Of a stretch of DNA of 64,000 bases, positions 41,601 to 52,783 are shown one piece after another. The number at the start of each line of letters is the position of its first letter. Position 1 is the stretch's first letter. The notes beneath the pieces were generated by a model. That model was not told where the DNA came from and made no database searches. It saw only the letters and a program-made list of their open reading frames with translations. This stretch comes from Leidyana gryllorum EB-2025a (taxonomy: Eukaryota > Apicomplexa), in the NCBI GenBank assembly GCA_048772705.1, contig JBLWGC010000159.1:238886-302885 (forward strand). The letters are read 5' to 3'. Position numbers and translations under genes: made by a program.

Positions 41601-44600
41601 GATCGGTTGCCGGGTATGCAGAGCCATATCTGTAGGTATCATTGTACCACAGAGCCGTGCTGGGAAGAGAGTGTTGAGGAGACGGATGTCCGACGGAGTA
41701 GTGAGCGGAGGGAGATCATGAGAGCAGGTCTTTGTCAATATACTCAGCATCCGTCCCAACACGCGTGTGACCTGAAGCCCAAAAGTCACCACTGGGTTAC
41801 CTGAACCCAATCTGATATCAATGAAGCGCCATCAATTGTCAGCTCGCTGCTCTCTATTCCCGCTTACACATCAAAGATTGCTGTCAGATTGCGTTCCAAT
41901 ACGTCAAACAATTGTTTGCTGGCTGGGGCTTCCAGTGACGATCTCACGTTGGGCTCTGAGGATAGTAGAAGTCCCATCTCGACAACACCATTCGCAATGA
42001 CAGGGGCCAGAGATTTCGGCACTTCAGGACGTGGCTGCGACAATCGAGCGGCTACGGAGAGCAAATGCGGTAATGTTAATTCAATCCGTGTCAGATACCA
42101 ACTGATTTGACACCTTTTGGTAGCACCGCCAAAGCTGTTTTCTCACCACAGATTTCTCGTTCCCAGCGGATGCGTGTACAGTTTCAGCACCAACGGATCC
42201 ATCAGATTGACCATTGGAGGGGCCACGGCTTCGTACTCGGAAGATCGCATCCATCTTAGACAGGTTTTGTGCCAGAAGGATCCGAGGGCGGCGAGTACTT
42301 GGGACAGTCTGATGCTGCACCGCTTGTCTTCCTCGTCGAAGACCTGCCCATGTCTGATGGGAGCGAATAGCATTGGACGAATTATAGCGGCACGCGGGAA
42401 TTGAAGTACGGCAGTGTCAGTGATTGCCTCTCCCGCATCGTCGCATATTGCACTAAACTCAGTTATCAACGCGTCATCATCCGCATTCGCTTGACCGGAT
42501 GACGGGTGAGGGTGATTCCGAATTCCAGTCATATTAGAGAGATCTGACAACGTGCGTCTCATCCAGCCACACGAAGCCTCATTGCCAGACGAGAGCATAT
42601 AGGTACTGTGATTATCAGCTTGATTCGATAGGAAGTTTTGAGGCGTCACGTTCAGATATTGTAGGAGCGTTGTGTGGAACGGTAATCCTTTTTCACTGCT
42701 CAATTGTCGAGCGATTGCGATTGCGGCATATATTCTCTCTCCAGCGCCCGCAAACGGTGGGACATCCATAAAGAGGCCATCAGATATCGAGCAGTCAGAG
42801 CCTTTCAGACTGTAATAGAACGCAGGATTCGCCGAAAAGACAGCTGGACAGTGTTCCACCCAACAGTCGACCACCTGTTGGTATGCATAAAGGGCGTCCG
42901 ATGAAGTGCTGATCGCTTTTCGAACCTCCAGCAGAGCTGCTGCCTCACTTTCGAGATACTGCGGGACACTCGGACCGCCTCCATTCCGCAAACTCGAGAA
43001 GAGCAACTCGAGCATTTTGCGAAGTGCCTGGGGAGTGTGGAAGTGTGAGCATTGAAACATCAGATTACCGTCGTTTCTGCGCGATCTGTCTTAATCATCT
43101 GCCACTGCAGCACCATATGTGTCAACAAGGCGATCGGGGTTGAGGTGAAATCTTCGTTGACCGCTGTCCTCAAACAGGTTAGAACACTCAGCAGCTCCCA
43201 GGACTGCGGGCGGCGCGAGCGACTGAACGGCTTCCGGATAGCAGCCGGGTAAGACGCCGTGATCTCGGGCAAGTCCGCCAGCATGCGCACAGTGTCAACA
43301 AAGAGTCTCCATATGGTGGATGCTTGATGAGATCGGACCCCATTAACACATGACGGCTTTTTGAATGCTTCTCGAGGAACACTACGGCGATTTTGCAGTG
43401 CAGACACAATGGTGAAGGCGCAATGACGAGAGAGACACTGGAGATGCTGCCGCATCTTTCGACTCGTTACTATCTCTTGCTCGCGAACCTCAACTATAGC
43501 ACCCGTGAAAGAGGGTGTCTGCAGACTCCGAGACCGAGAACGCATCCGAGACAACTGAGAGTCCATCGTCCAGTTGGCTGACCCAACAGAGTCTCTACGA
43601 TAGAATCCACCCAGGCCGCGGCGGTGGTGTCTGATGCCCGTCAACAGGTATCCAAACAGAAGACCCGCAGACGTTAGATCGAGGAGAACGACCGGGGCAC
43701 CCTGGAATCCTTTGACCCGTGTGAAACTGTCGCAGAAGGCTTCTTGCCAAAAGACGAATGTCCAGGGTGTGTGAGCGAGGGGCTGAATATCAGAGAAGTC
43801 CTCAGGTAGCGAAGGAGAGTGTGTCAGTCGTCGTTCCATGCAGTTCAAATGGTACTCCAATAAGGCAGATATGAACAGTTGTTGTGGTTGGACAGAGTGT
43901 ACCAGTCCGGACTTGCCGATATCCAGCAGAGTATTGAGCGTTTCAGGACCCTTACGAGGTGAGGCGAGTGGCGGATTTGAAGAACGCACACTCTGGAGAT
44001 CGAGGTATCCTTGAAGACACGCGGCCCACATAGTCATAGCATTAACAGCCGCCAGGGAATGTGCGGGGTCGAGCAGTTGTCCCAGATCTCGCAGCCGATT
44101 CCGAAAGAAGGCTGTGGACGGTTTTTCGAGTGCGACAGCAGCCCAGCGTTCAGAGACAGCGAGAGGCGAGATGGGATCGAGAACACTGCTGGCGAGAGTA
44201 TTTTCCAGGTACGATGCCGCAGAACACTTTAGATACGATGCTGCGTGTGCGGCGCTCGCCAGGGCCACTTGGACCTCCACTGTCATTGTGCGAAGCAGCG
44301 CTGAATAGGCGTTGTAGAAAGGCTCAATCTCCAGCGTTCCCGTCATTTCCCATTGCATTATGAGCATTCGCAGCAGCAGTGGCAGTGAGTACTGCACAGA
44401 GACATGTCGGAGGGTTAGATGCGTGAGGAAAGCGCGAGCACTCGGTAAGGGTCCCTCGTCGTCGTTAACAAAGTCAACATCCTGGTTACCATTGTTGAGA
44501 GCCACAGTGAGCACATAGATAGTCCATGTTACGAGCGCAACGTGTATGACGGCCTGAGGGGAGCCGAGATCTAAAGTTTCGACAAGATGGACTCCGTGCG

Positions 44601-45234
44601 AATACAGGCTGCGGAGGACCTGATAGTTCTGCGAAGACGGGAACTTTGTGGCCAGTACCACCCATAGCGAGGCTACGGTACAGAACTCGTTGCAGTCAGC
44701 TTCGGTTATATATTCAAGCCACAGCCGTTCGCGTTCCAACCAGGGTGGTTCTGCCTGGATCTCTCTCAGCACGAATAACACAGAGGCGACTGCTACAGCG
44801 CTCCTATGAGGTACAGCAGTCTCGCTGGACGTGTTTGAGAGCCGCTCCGAGCCGGATGTCCGATACAATGACTGGGGATGATCAATGTCGAGGGAGGGAT
44901 AATAAGTAGCGGCGGACATAGCTAAGCGTGTAAAGCCCAGAGGTTCCATGGGTCGCCACAACAGCTCAATTAATAACAATACTCGGGGAATGTCGCGATG
45001 GTGAATTGGGAACTGCAATGTGTGAGCAAAGGCATGGGCTCTCGAGGCCAAGGCATTCTGTAGGGCAGTACGAGTGGGGGTGGGGAGGTCGCATGAGTAC
45101 GGGCCCGATAGGTAGTCACGTAGAGTGGCCGAAGCTGTCCACTTTGGGGGTAAGTGTGAGAATGACACGCTCCCGAGGGGGTCAGTGGGTCGGCTGACTG
45201 TGGTGAAAGGTGCGAGGAATAGGGCTGAGCTCAT
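38636..45234 (-). CDS. PI4KA: Phosphatidylinositol 4-kinase III alpha (Stt4-type)
   Basis: Nine exons can be followed from ATG 45234 to TAA 38638-38636, with introns of 41-60 nt except about 125 nt before the catalytic loop. The large helical N-terminal region has no recognised motif, but the C-terminal lipid-kinase domain is unmistakable: DLRMDQVALQMITVAEAIL, LWLCPYGV, FIIQ joined to IKDRHNANML (catalytic loop), HIDFGFILDLSP (DFG), APFKLTQEMIDLMN, ending YDAVQALQQGIAY. The kinase makes PI4P at the plasma membrane, and the alpha type is large like this one. About 2000 aa are predicted, typical of PI4KA. The start codon is separated by 9 nt from the ATG of the gene on the other strand. Confidence 0.85.
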
Positions 45235-45243
45235 GAAAAAACG
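45235..45243. promoter_or_regulatory. 9-bp gap between two divergent start codons
   Basis: The PI4KA start codon (45234-45232, minus) and the ATG of the next gene (45244, plus) are separated by nine bases. Promoters and any 5' UTRs must therefore overlap the other gene's coding sequence, unless one start lies further downstream. Confidence 0.4.
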
Positions 45244-47687
45244 ATGAAATTGCCCAAGCCTCCAGCCGCGAGGAGTTCCTTCGCAAGTTCCCTAACTGGA
45301 GCGAAAGAAGTTTCGGAAAGCCACAACTGGTCTGGATCTGACCTGGGGAGCGTGCCGCCAGCCCCTCACACACGACTATGTTTCTCTCGGGAAGTACCCG
45401 AAGTATTCGGCCCGAGACCGACCCCAAGTTGGGCAGTACGGTTGGATTCCAATTCAGAAGGGTCTTTGTGGGATTACAAACCATCTCCCACTGGGAAACG
45501 GCCGAGTGTCACATGGTCGTCAACCGTTGGGAATGATGATCATCGGTCTGGTCGACCTACCCAAGATAACTCGCACTCTGATGCTCCCGCAATGCGAGCG
45601 GTTCGACGCCGTCTCACAGCTGCGCTCTCACGATTGCCAACAGACCAACAAATGCCCCCCAGACCCATTCCGCCGTCTCCGTATCTGCCGATGCGCGGGG
45701 AGAATCCAATTATGAAAAGTACTCGACGGAGACATACGATCGTCTTTGACGACGTCCCTTCCAGGCCGCTCGCCAGAGCTGATTCGGACTTCACCACCTC
45801 ACGTACGGAGGATCGTGAGAACGAAGCGGAAATATGGGAAACGAAAGAAGTGGTGAAAGCAGAGAGTGTGTTCAAGCCGGTGCGCAAGGAGCTTCCGCCT
45901 GAATCGACATGGGAGTTTCAGTCATCGCACGGTGTCATCTCGAGTGAATTCCAGAGCCGGAAAACATCATTGTGGTCTATCGCAGACCCCATTGGAGATG
46001 ATAAGGAACACGAATCTGCCCCAAGTCTGTCATCAGTGTCACGAGGTTCAGCCTCTTACATATTAAGTCATCTGGGAGGTTCTCATGTTTCCGCATCTGG
46101 TCGTGCGATGATTGCCGAGTGAGTCTGAAAATCAGCGACAATCACAATCACAGTCTCTCCGAACAGAATAATGACGTATGCGTCAGATTCAATCGCGGCC
46201 CTCGCTTCGTTGATCCGGGCAGCGGATGACTGCGTTGCGTTGAAACCGTATTTTGAGCAACTGCGAGCCTTCACGCTCGAGCAGTCTGAACAGGTCCAAG
46301 TGAGTGAAAAGGCTTGAGAGAGAGAGAGAGTGTGTGTCTCCCCCAAACTCGGTCGCAGAAATGGTATGAAGGTTTCAGTAGATGGGACGACTTCATTGGC
46401 CTCATGATCAAAGAGTTTCAAGTCGCTGGCGGAACAATACTGCAGGTCGAAGATGCCTTGTTGGTATTACGGATAATACCACCCGGGGCGGTCCTGGCCA
46501 TATATCGTAAATGGACCAAATCACAGCGCGCCAAACTCAAACTACCTCCACTGGTGGACCGAATATGCACAATTCCTCAGTAAGTTGCCGTCTCCTCTAG
46601 CTGCTGTCATTCGTCGTCGTCGTCAAGTCTGCCTGCCATGGCATATACTCTGTCCGCTTGCTTGGCTGCGGTGCGATCTTACATCGAGACCACCAGCGCC
46701 CTGCGGAATGTGCGCAATACGGTCGAGGAGTTACAAGGCACCTCTGAAGTTCACCGACTGTTTGCTGCTGTTCGAAAATGGGTCGCTGGCCATCGCCGAA
46801 CCTACGGACGTGTAGGCCACAACCCTCAGATGTCCACTCGGACATCATTGTGGTATCTTATGCGCCTATGTCTGGATCGACCCGAGTTACGAGCCTTTCT
46901 GTCATCTTTTCTGGTGAGGACTCTCTGGTCACCCGAAAAGCCTTTCCCCCCCCGCCTACAGGGTACGGACGAGGAGGTTCGATCGAAGGTGCTTAACGAT
47001 CAATTTACTTTCATGTCTCGACTTCGGCACATGGCCAGCGGGTCGTGGCGGTGTAACGTAGAACTGGATGGGTTGGTCACCCAAACATCATTAGTGAGTG
47101 TGGAATCGCAGGCGTCGCTGATGTTCGTATCTTTCTTTGATCACAGTTTTTGAGTGGAGTGTCCACGAGCTTGAACGCGCAGCTGACATATCTGTCGACC
47201 ATTGATGACGCAATCGAAAATGCTACCACAACTCTCCGGATTGAGACCGAAAACACGGAATCTCTCCCTCAACAGAGTTTGTTCCCGGACTTCCATATCC
47301 GGCCAGCGCCCTTTCATGCCGATCAGCAACACGAGTTTATTGCCGAGTTGTCGCAGAATTTGCAGGTAATATCCTCCAGGGACCACAACCTAACAATCAT
47401 CTTATCAGACGTTGTATGAACAACTGAAGAAGCGGATGAACACAGTCTTGGGCACCAATCTCGCCATTATAGAGCTCAGCAGATGGGCGCATTGCCCTCC
47501 TCCGCCGCCATCAATGACTTTCGAAATATTGGAGACGTTTTTGATGGGCGTTGATGCAGAGATCCGCATAATTCGTACTCTGCCAGATCTAGCATCACCC
47601 TCCACCACAGCGGACGACTCTTCTTCCAGTTTGTGTCTTACTTCTGGCTCGCTGTCCGATCTGCTTCGACCATGCTACCCCAAATAG
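45244..47687 (+). CDS. Coiled/helical protein, possibly a divergent formin (FH2-like)
   Basis: Seven exons (45244-46118, 46167-46299, 46359-46579, 46628-46913, 46962-47093, 47147-47365, 47409-47687) give 714 aa. Residues 1 to about 300 are disordered and Ser/Pro/Arg-rich. From about 300 the chain is helical: PYFEQLRAFTLEQSEQVQ, ALRNVRNTVEELQGTSEVHR and LFAAVRKWVAGHRRTYG followed by a TSLWYLMRL helix. The order resembles the FH2 segment where formins have LRNSxxLxxLLxxVLxxGNxLN and then a TLLHYL helix, but the GN motif is replaced. If it is a formin it would nucleate actin filaments; another helical scaffold is equally possible. One exon ends in RWAHCPPPPPSM. Confidence in the exon joins is higher than in the family. 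Confidence 0.35.
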
Positions 47688-48573
47688 AAAAACATCGTGT
47701 CACACCCCTTTCTTGCACCACACCCTGAATCACTGAATAAAACACCATCTACATCTCCACACACATCTCGATATCACACACTGCTTTTCCTCCCTGCTAA
47801 GGCGGCCCTCAATGTGTCGGTCTCACGTACGGCTTAGATTATAAGATGTCGGCCTCGAGTCAAGCCACGCGCGCCCCCTCAGGAAGTCTCGAATGAGAAT
47901 CCTTGAACTTAATTCAGTCCTCCCGAGGGCCTCACATCACCGCCCCTGCACAAATTGTTTTGTCATGAGGCACCAGGCCGACATTGGGTCGAATAGCTGT
48001 TCCAAGTCGGTGATCCTGGCCTCTGAACACTTGCTCTACGTCCAGAACGACTCCTGTCTCATACAAAAGTCCGCGCCAATACATTTGTGCCATTGAATTA
48101 CTTGACATGTGATGGAGGGCCCACAGTCTCCTCTTCCTGACGTCTTTTTGCTCCGAAGGTTCTTTCAAATGCGGCAGAATATGATGTGGTCGCCTGCAAA
48201 AGTGATGACATGGCCTATGCTGCAGGAGGCAGCGGTCATACACGTGAACGACGCCTCTCGGTAGCTTGATTCTCGTTCGCCGGCTGCCATTGTTGAGTGC
48301 TGCGGCCGCTTCTCGACCCTCCATGCGGTCACCAGGCAAGGGGGCGGTCCCGTTCTTCCGGAAAGGCCCTCGGAAGGAGCTGACTCAGTTTTGGGGCCCC
48401 CATCTCAAATTGCTGCTATGGGGGGGAGGGCTTGAGTCGACGCCGACAGTGGGCGCTCAGATGATGATGGCCACATAAAATACGTTCAGTGGTACTATAG
48501 CTAAGAGCGGTACTCCAGCTCCCTCAGTCGCAGGTGGATTTGACTGAAGCGTGTCAATGGGGCTTTTGACGAC
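47688..48573. other. Intergenic region without a supported gene
   Basis: After the 3' end of the FH2-like gene I see no clear coding sequence. Minus-strand 47932-48339 is open for 135 codons with a His/Cys/Arg-rich sequence (VVHVYDRCLLQHRPCHHF) that could be a decayed mobile-element fragment, but no catalytic pattern is complete. The right part (about 48480-48573) is a diverged edge of the satellite array. AAT/CACA-rich sequence follows the stop at 47690-47780, as expected of a 3' UTR. Confidence 0.35.
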
Positions 48574-51500
48574 GGAGACGAGACGGCGGGTACCTCCCTG
48601 TTTACTATCTACAAAAATCAACTTACCTGCGGATTGCAACCGTCTGATCAATAAGAGGCGTGCAGAGGGCGGAGCAGCCTTTGCACTACCGGTGGTGTGA
48701 GGCCCTCGGGAGGTCTGAACTAAGTCCAGTGTCTCCCATCTGAGACTTTCTGAGAGGGCGGACGAGGCTTGACTCGACGCCGACAATGTGTTTTCAGACT
48801 GCGATTGACGGGTACGGTACTCTTAGTGACACTATAGGTGAGATTGGCACATCAAATGGTTCAGTAGGCTGAGAACTCTCGAGGCACCCGACGACGGAGA
48901 CGGCAGCGAGTCGGCGGAGACGAGACGGCGGATACCTCCCTGTTTACTGTCTGCAAAAATCAACTTACCTGCGGATTGCAACCGTCTGATCACTAAGAGG
49001 CGTGCAGAGGGCGGAGCAGCCTTTGCACTTCCGGTGATGTGAGGCCCTCGGGAGGACTGAACTAAGTCCAGTGTCTCCCATCTGAGACTTTCTGAGAGGG
49101 CGGACGAGGCTTGACTCGACGCCGACAATGTGTTTTCAGGTTGCGATGGACGGGTAAAGTACTCTTAGTGACACTGTAGGTGAGATTGGCACATCGAATG
49201 GCTCAGTAGGCTGAGGACTCTCGAGGCACCCGACGACGGAGACGGCAGCGGGTCGGCGGAGACGAGACGGCGGGTACCTCCCTGTTTACTATCTACAAAA
49301 ATCAACTTACCTGCGGATTGCAACCGTCTGATCAATAAGAGGCGTGCAGAGGGCGGAGCAGCCTTTGCACTTCCGGTGATGTGAGGCCCTCGGGAGGACT
49401 GAACTAAGTCCAGTGTCTCCCATCTGAGACTTTCTGAGAGGGCGGACGAGGCTTGACTCGACGCCGACAATGTGTTTTCAGGTTGCGATGAACGGGTAAA
49501 GTACTCTTGGTGACACTGTAGGTGAGATTGGCACATCAAATGGTTCAGTAGGCTGAGAACTCTCGAGGCACCCGACGACGGAGACGGCAGCGGGTCGGCG
49601 GAGACGAGACGGCGGGTACCTCCCTGTTCACTATCTGCAAAAATCAACTTACCTGCGGATTGCAACCGTCTGATCAATAAGAGGCGTGCAGAGGGCGGAG
49701 CAGCCTTTGCACTACCGGTGGTGTGAGGCCCTCGGGAGGACTGAACTAAGTCCAGTGTCTCCCATCTGAGACTTTCTGAGAGGGCGGACGAGGCTTGACT
49801 CGACGCCGACAATGTGTTTTCAGGTTGCGAAAGATGGATGACGTACTCTTAGTGACACTGTAGGTGAGATTGGCACACCGAATGGCTCAGTAGGCTGAGG
49901 ACTCTCGAGGCATCCGACGGAGACGGCAGCGAGTCGGCGGAGACGAGACGGCGGGTACCTCCCTGTTCACTATCTACAAAAATCAACTTACCTGCGGATT
50001 GCAACCGTCTGATCACTAAGAGGCGTGCAGAGGGCGGAGCAGCCTTTGCACTACCGGTGGTGTGAGGCCCTCGGGAGGACTGAACTAAGTTCATGTCTCC
50101 CATCTGAGACTTTCTGAGAGGGCGGACGAGGCTTGACTCGACGCCGACGATGTGTTTTCAGGTTGCGATGGACGGGTAAAGTACTCTTAGTGACACTATA
50201 GGTGAGATTGGCACATCAAATGGTTCAGTAGGCTGAGAACTCTCGAGGCACCCGACGACGGAGACGGCAGCGGGTCGGCGGAGACGAGACGGCGGGTACC
50301 TCCCTGTTCACTATCTACAAAAATCAACTTACCTGCGGATTGCAACCGTCTGATCACTAAGAGGCGTGCAGAGGGCGGAGCAGCCTTTGCACTACCGGTG
50401 GTGTGAGGCCCTCGGAAGGACTGAACTAAGTTCAGTGTCTCCCATCTGAGACTTTCTGAGAGGGCGGACGAGGCTTGACTCGACGCCGACGATGTGTTTT
50501 CAGGTTGCGATGGACGGGTAAAGTACTCTTAGTGACACTATAGGTGAGATTGGCACATCAAATGGTTCAGTAGGCTGAGAACTCTCGAGGCACCCGACGA
50601 CGGAGACGGCAGCGGGTCGGCGGAGACGAGACGGCGGGTACCTCCCTGTTCACTATCTACAAAAATCAACTTACCTGCGGATTGCAACCGTCTGATCACT
50701 AAGAGGCGTGCAGAGGGCGGAGCAGCCTTTGCACTACCGGTGGTGTGAGGCCCTCGGAAGGACTGAACTAAGTTCAGTGTCTCCCATCTGAGACTTTCTG
50801 AGAGGGCGGACGAGGCTTGACTCGACGCCGACAATGTGTTTTCAGGCTGCGATTGACGGGTACGGTACTCTTAGTGACACTATAGGTGAGATTGGCACAT
50901 CAAATGGTTCAGTAGGCTGAGAACTCTCGAGGCACCCGACGACGGAGACTGCACCGAGTCGGCGGAGACGAGACGGCGGGTACCTCTCTGTTTGCTATCT
51001 ACAAAAATCAACTTACCTGCGGATTGCAACCGTCTGATCACTAAGAGGCGTGCAGAGGGCGGAGCAGCCTTTGCACTACCGGTGGTGTGAGGCCCTCGGG
51101 AGGACTGAACTAAGTTCAGTGTCTCCCATCTGAGACTTTCTGAGAGGGCGGACGAGGCTTGACTCGACGCCGACGATGTGTTTTCAGGCTGCGATGGACG
51201 GGTAAAGTACTCTTAGTGACACTATAGGTGAGATTGGCACATCAAATGGTTCAGTAGGCTGAGAACTCTCGAGGCACCCGACGACGGAGACTGCAGCGAG
51301 TCGGCGGAGACGAGACGGCGGGTACCTCCCTGTTTACTGTCTGCAAAAATCAACTTACCTGCGGATTGCAACCGTCCGATCAATAAGAGGCGTGCAGAGG
51401 GCGGAGCAGCCTTTGCACTACCGGTGGTGTGAGGCCCTCGGGAGGACTGAACTAAGTTCAGTGTCTCCCATCTGAGACTTTCTGAGAGGGCGGACGGGGC

Positions 51501-52546
51501 TTGACTCGACGCCGACAATGTGTGTTTTCAGGCTGCGATGGACGGGTAAAGTACTCTTAGTGACACTATAGGTGAGATTGGCACATCAAATGGTTCAGTA
51601 GGCTGAGAACTCTCGAGGCACCCGACGACGGAGACGGCAGCGGGTCGGCGGAGACGAGACGGCGGGTACCTCCCTGTTCACTATCTGCAAAAATCAACTT
51701 ACCTGCGGACTGCAACCGTCTGATCAATAAGAGGCGTGCAGAGGGCGGAGCAGCCTTTGCACTACCGGTGGTGTGAGGCCCTCGGGAGGACTGAACTAAG
51801 TTCAGTGTCTCCCATCTGAGACTTTCTGAGAGGGCGGACGAGGCTTGACTCGACGCCGACAATGTGTTTTCAGGTTGCGAAGGATGGATAACGTACTCTT
51901 AGTGACACTATAGGTGAGATTGGCACATCAAATGGTTCAGTAGGCTGAGAACTCTCGAGGCACCCGACGACGGAGACGGCAGCGGGTCGGCGGAGACGAG
52001 ACGGCGGGTACCTCCCTGTTCACTATCTACAAAAATCAACTTACCTGCGGATTGCAACCGTCTGATCACTAAGAGGCGTGCAGAGGGCGGAGCAGCCTTT
52101 GCACTACCGGTGGTGTGAGGCCCTCGGAAGGACTGAACTAAGTTCAGTGTCTCCCATCTGAGACTTTCTGAGAGGGCGGACGAGGCTTGACTCGACGCCG
52201 ACGATGTGTTTTCAGGTTGCGATGGACGGGTAAAGTACTCTTAGTGACACTATAGGTGAGATTGGCACATCAAATGGTTCAGTAGGCTGAGAACTCTCGA
52301 GGCACCCGACGACGGAGACGGCAGCGGGTCGGCGGAGACGAGACGGCGGGTACCTCCCTGTTCACTATCTACAAAAATCAACTTACCTGCGGATTGCAAC
52401 CGTCTGATCAATGAGAGGCGTGCAGAGGGCGGAGCAGCCTTTGCACTACCGGTGGTGTGAGGCCCTCGGGAGGACTGAACTAAGTCCAGTGTCTCCCATC
52501 TGAGACTTTCTGAGAGGGCGGACGGGGCTTGACTCGACGCCGACAT
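48574..52546. repeat. Tandem satellite array, 12 copies of a 342-bp monomer
   Basis: The marker acttacctgcggattgca recurs at 48621, 48963, 49305, 49647, 49986, 50327, 50669, 51011, 51353, 51697, 52039 and 52381. Spacing is 342 bp except 339, 341 and 344 once each. Copies are nearly identical over long stretches and differ by scattered substitutions. Read on the minus strand the monomer is 114 codons and one frame (SASSQASSALSES ... RLLLIRRLQSAGKLIF) recurs in every copy, ending at stop codons near the monomer boundary in most copies. Between 49165 and 49812 two monomers are joined without a stop. Each monomer also carries a consensus-like donor (CAG|gtaagttg) on the minus strand. Sequence on both sides diverges abruptly. 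Confidence 0.9.
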
Positions 52547-52783
52547 TTTTTGCCAGAGACATATGCAGCAAAACATAGCTCCCACTCCAGTGCAAAGTAT
52601 TGTGAACCGTCGATTCAAAGCGGTGAGGATAGGGAGAGAGACGGCGAGGGTTTTGGCGGGGCTGCCAGATTAAATTTCGTGACCATCATCTACCCCTTTA
52701 ACGCTTCCTACATATCAATACTGCCCCTCGAACCATCCCTTCGTATCGATAATTAAAGAGCGGACGTTCTTTGAATCTCAACA

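Noticed and set aside
47932-48339. Minus-strand 135-codon frame with VVHVYDRCLLQHRPCHHF, slightly like IS1595/ISXO2-type transposase sequence
   Set aside because: No DDE or other catalytic pattern can be followed and the remaining sequence does not match; kept as intergenic. A profile search for ISXO2/IS1595 transposase over 47.7-48.5 kb would decide.
49165-49812. 215-codon minus-strand ORF as a protein-coding gene
   Set aside because: It consists of two satellite monomers joined only because stops present at other monomer borders are absent here. Periodic repeats and off-frame indels make it unreliable as a gene.
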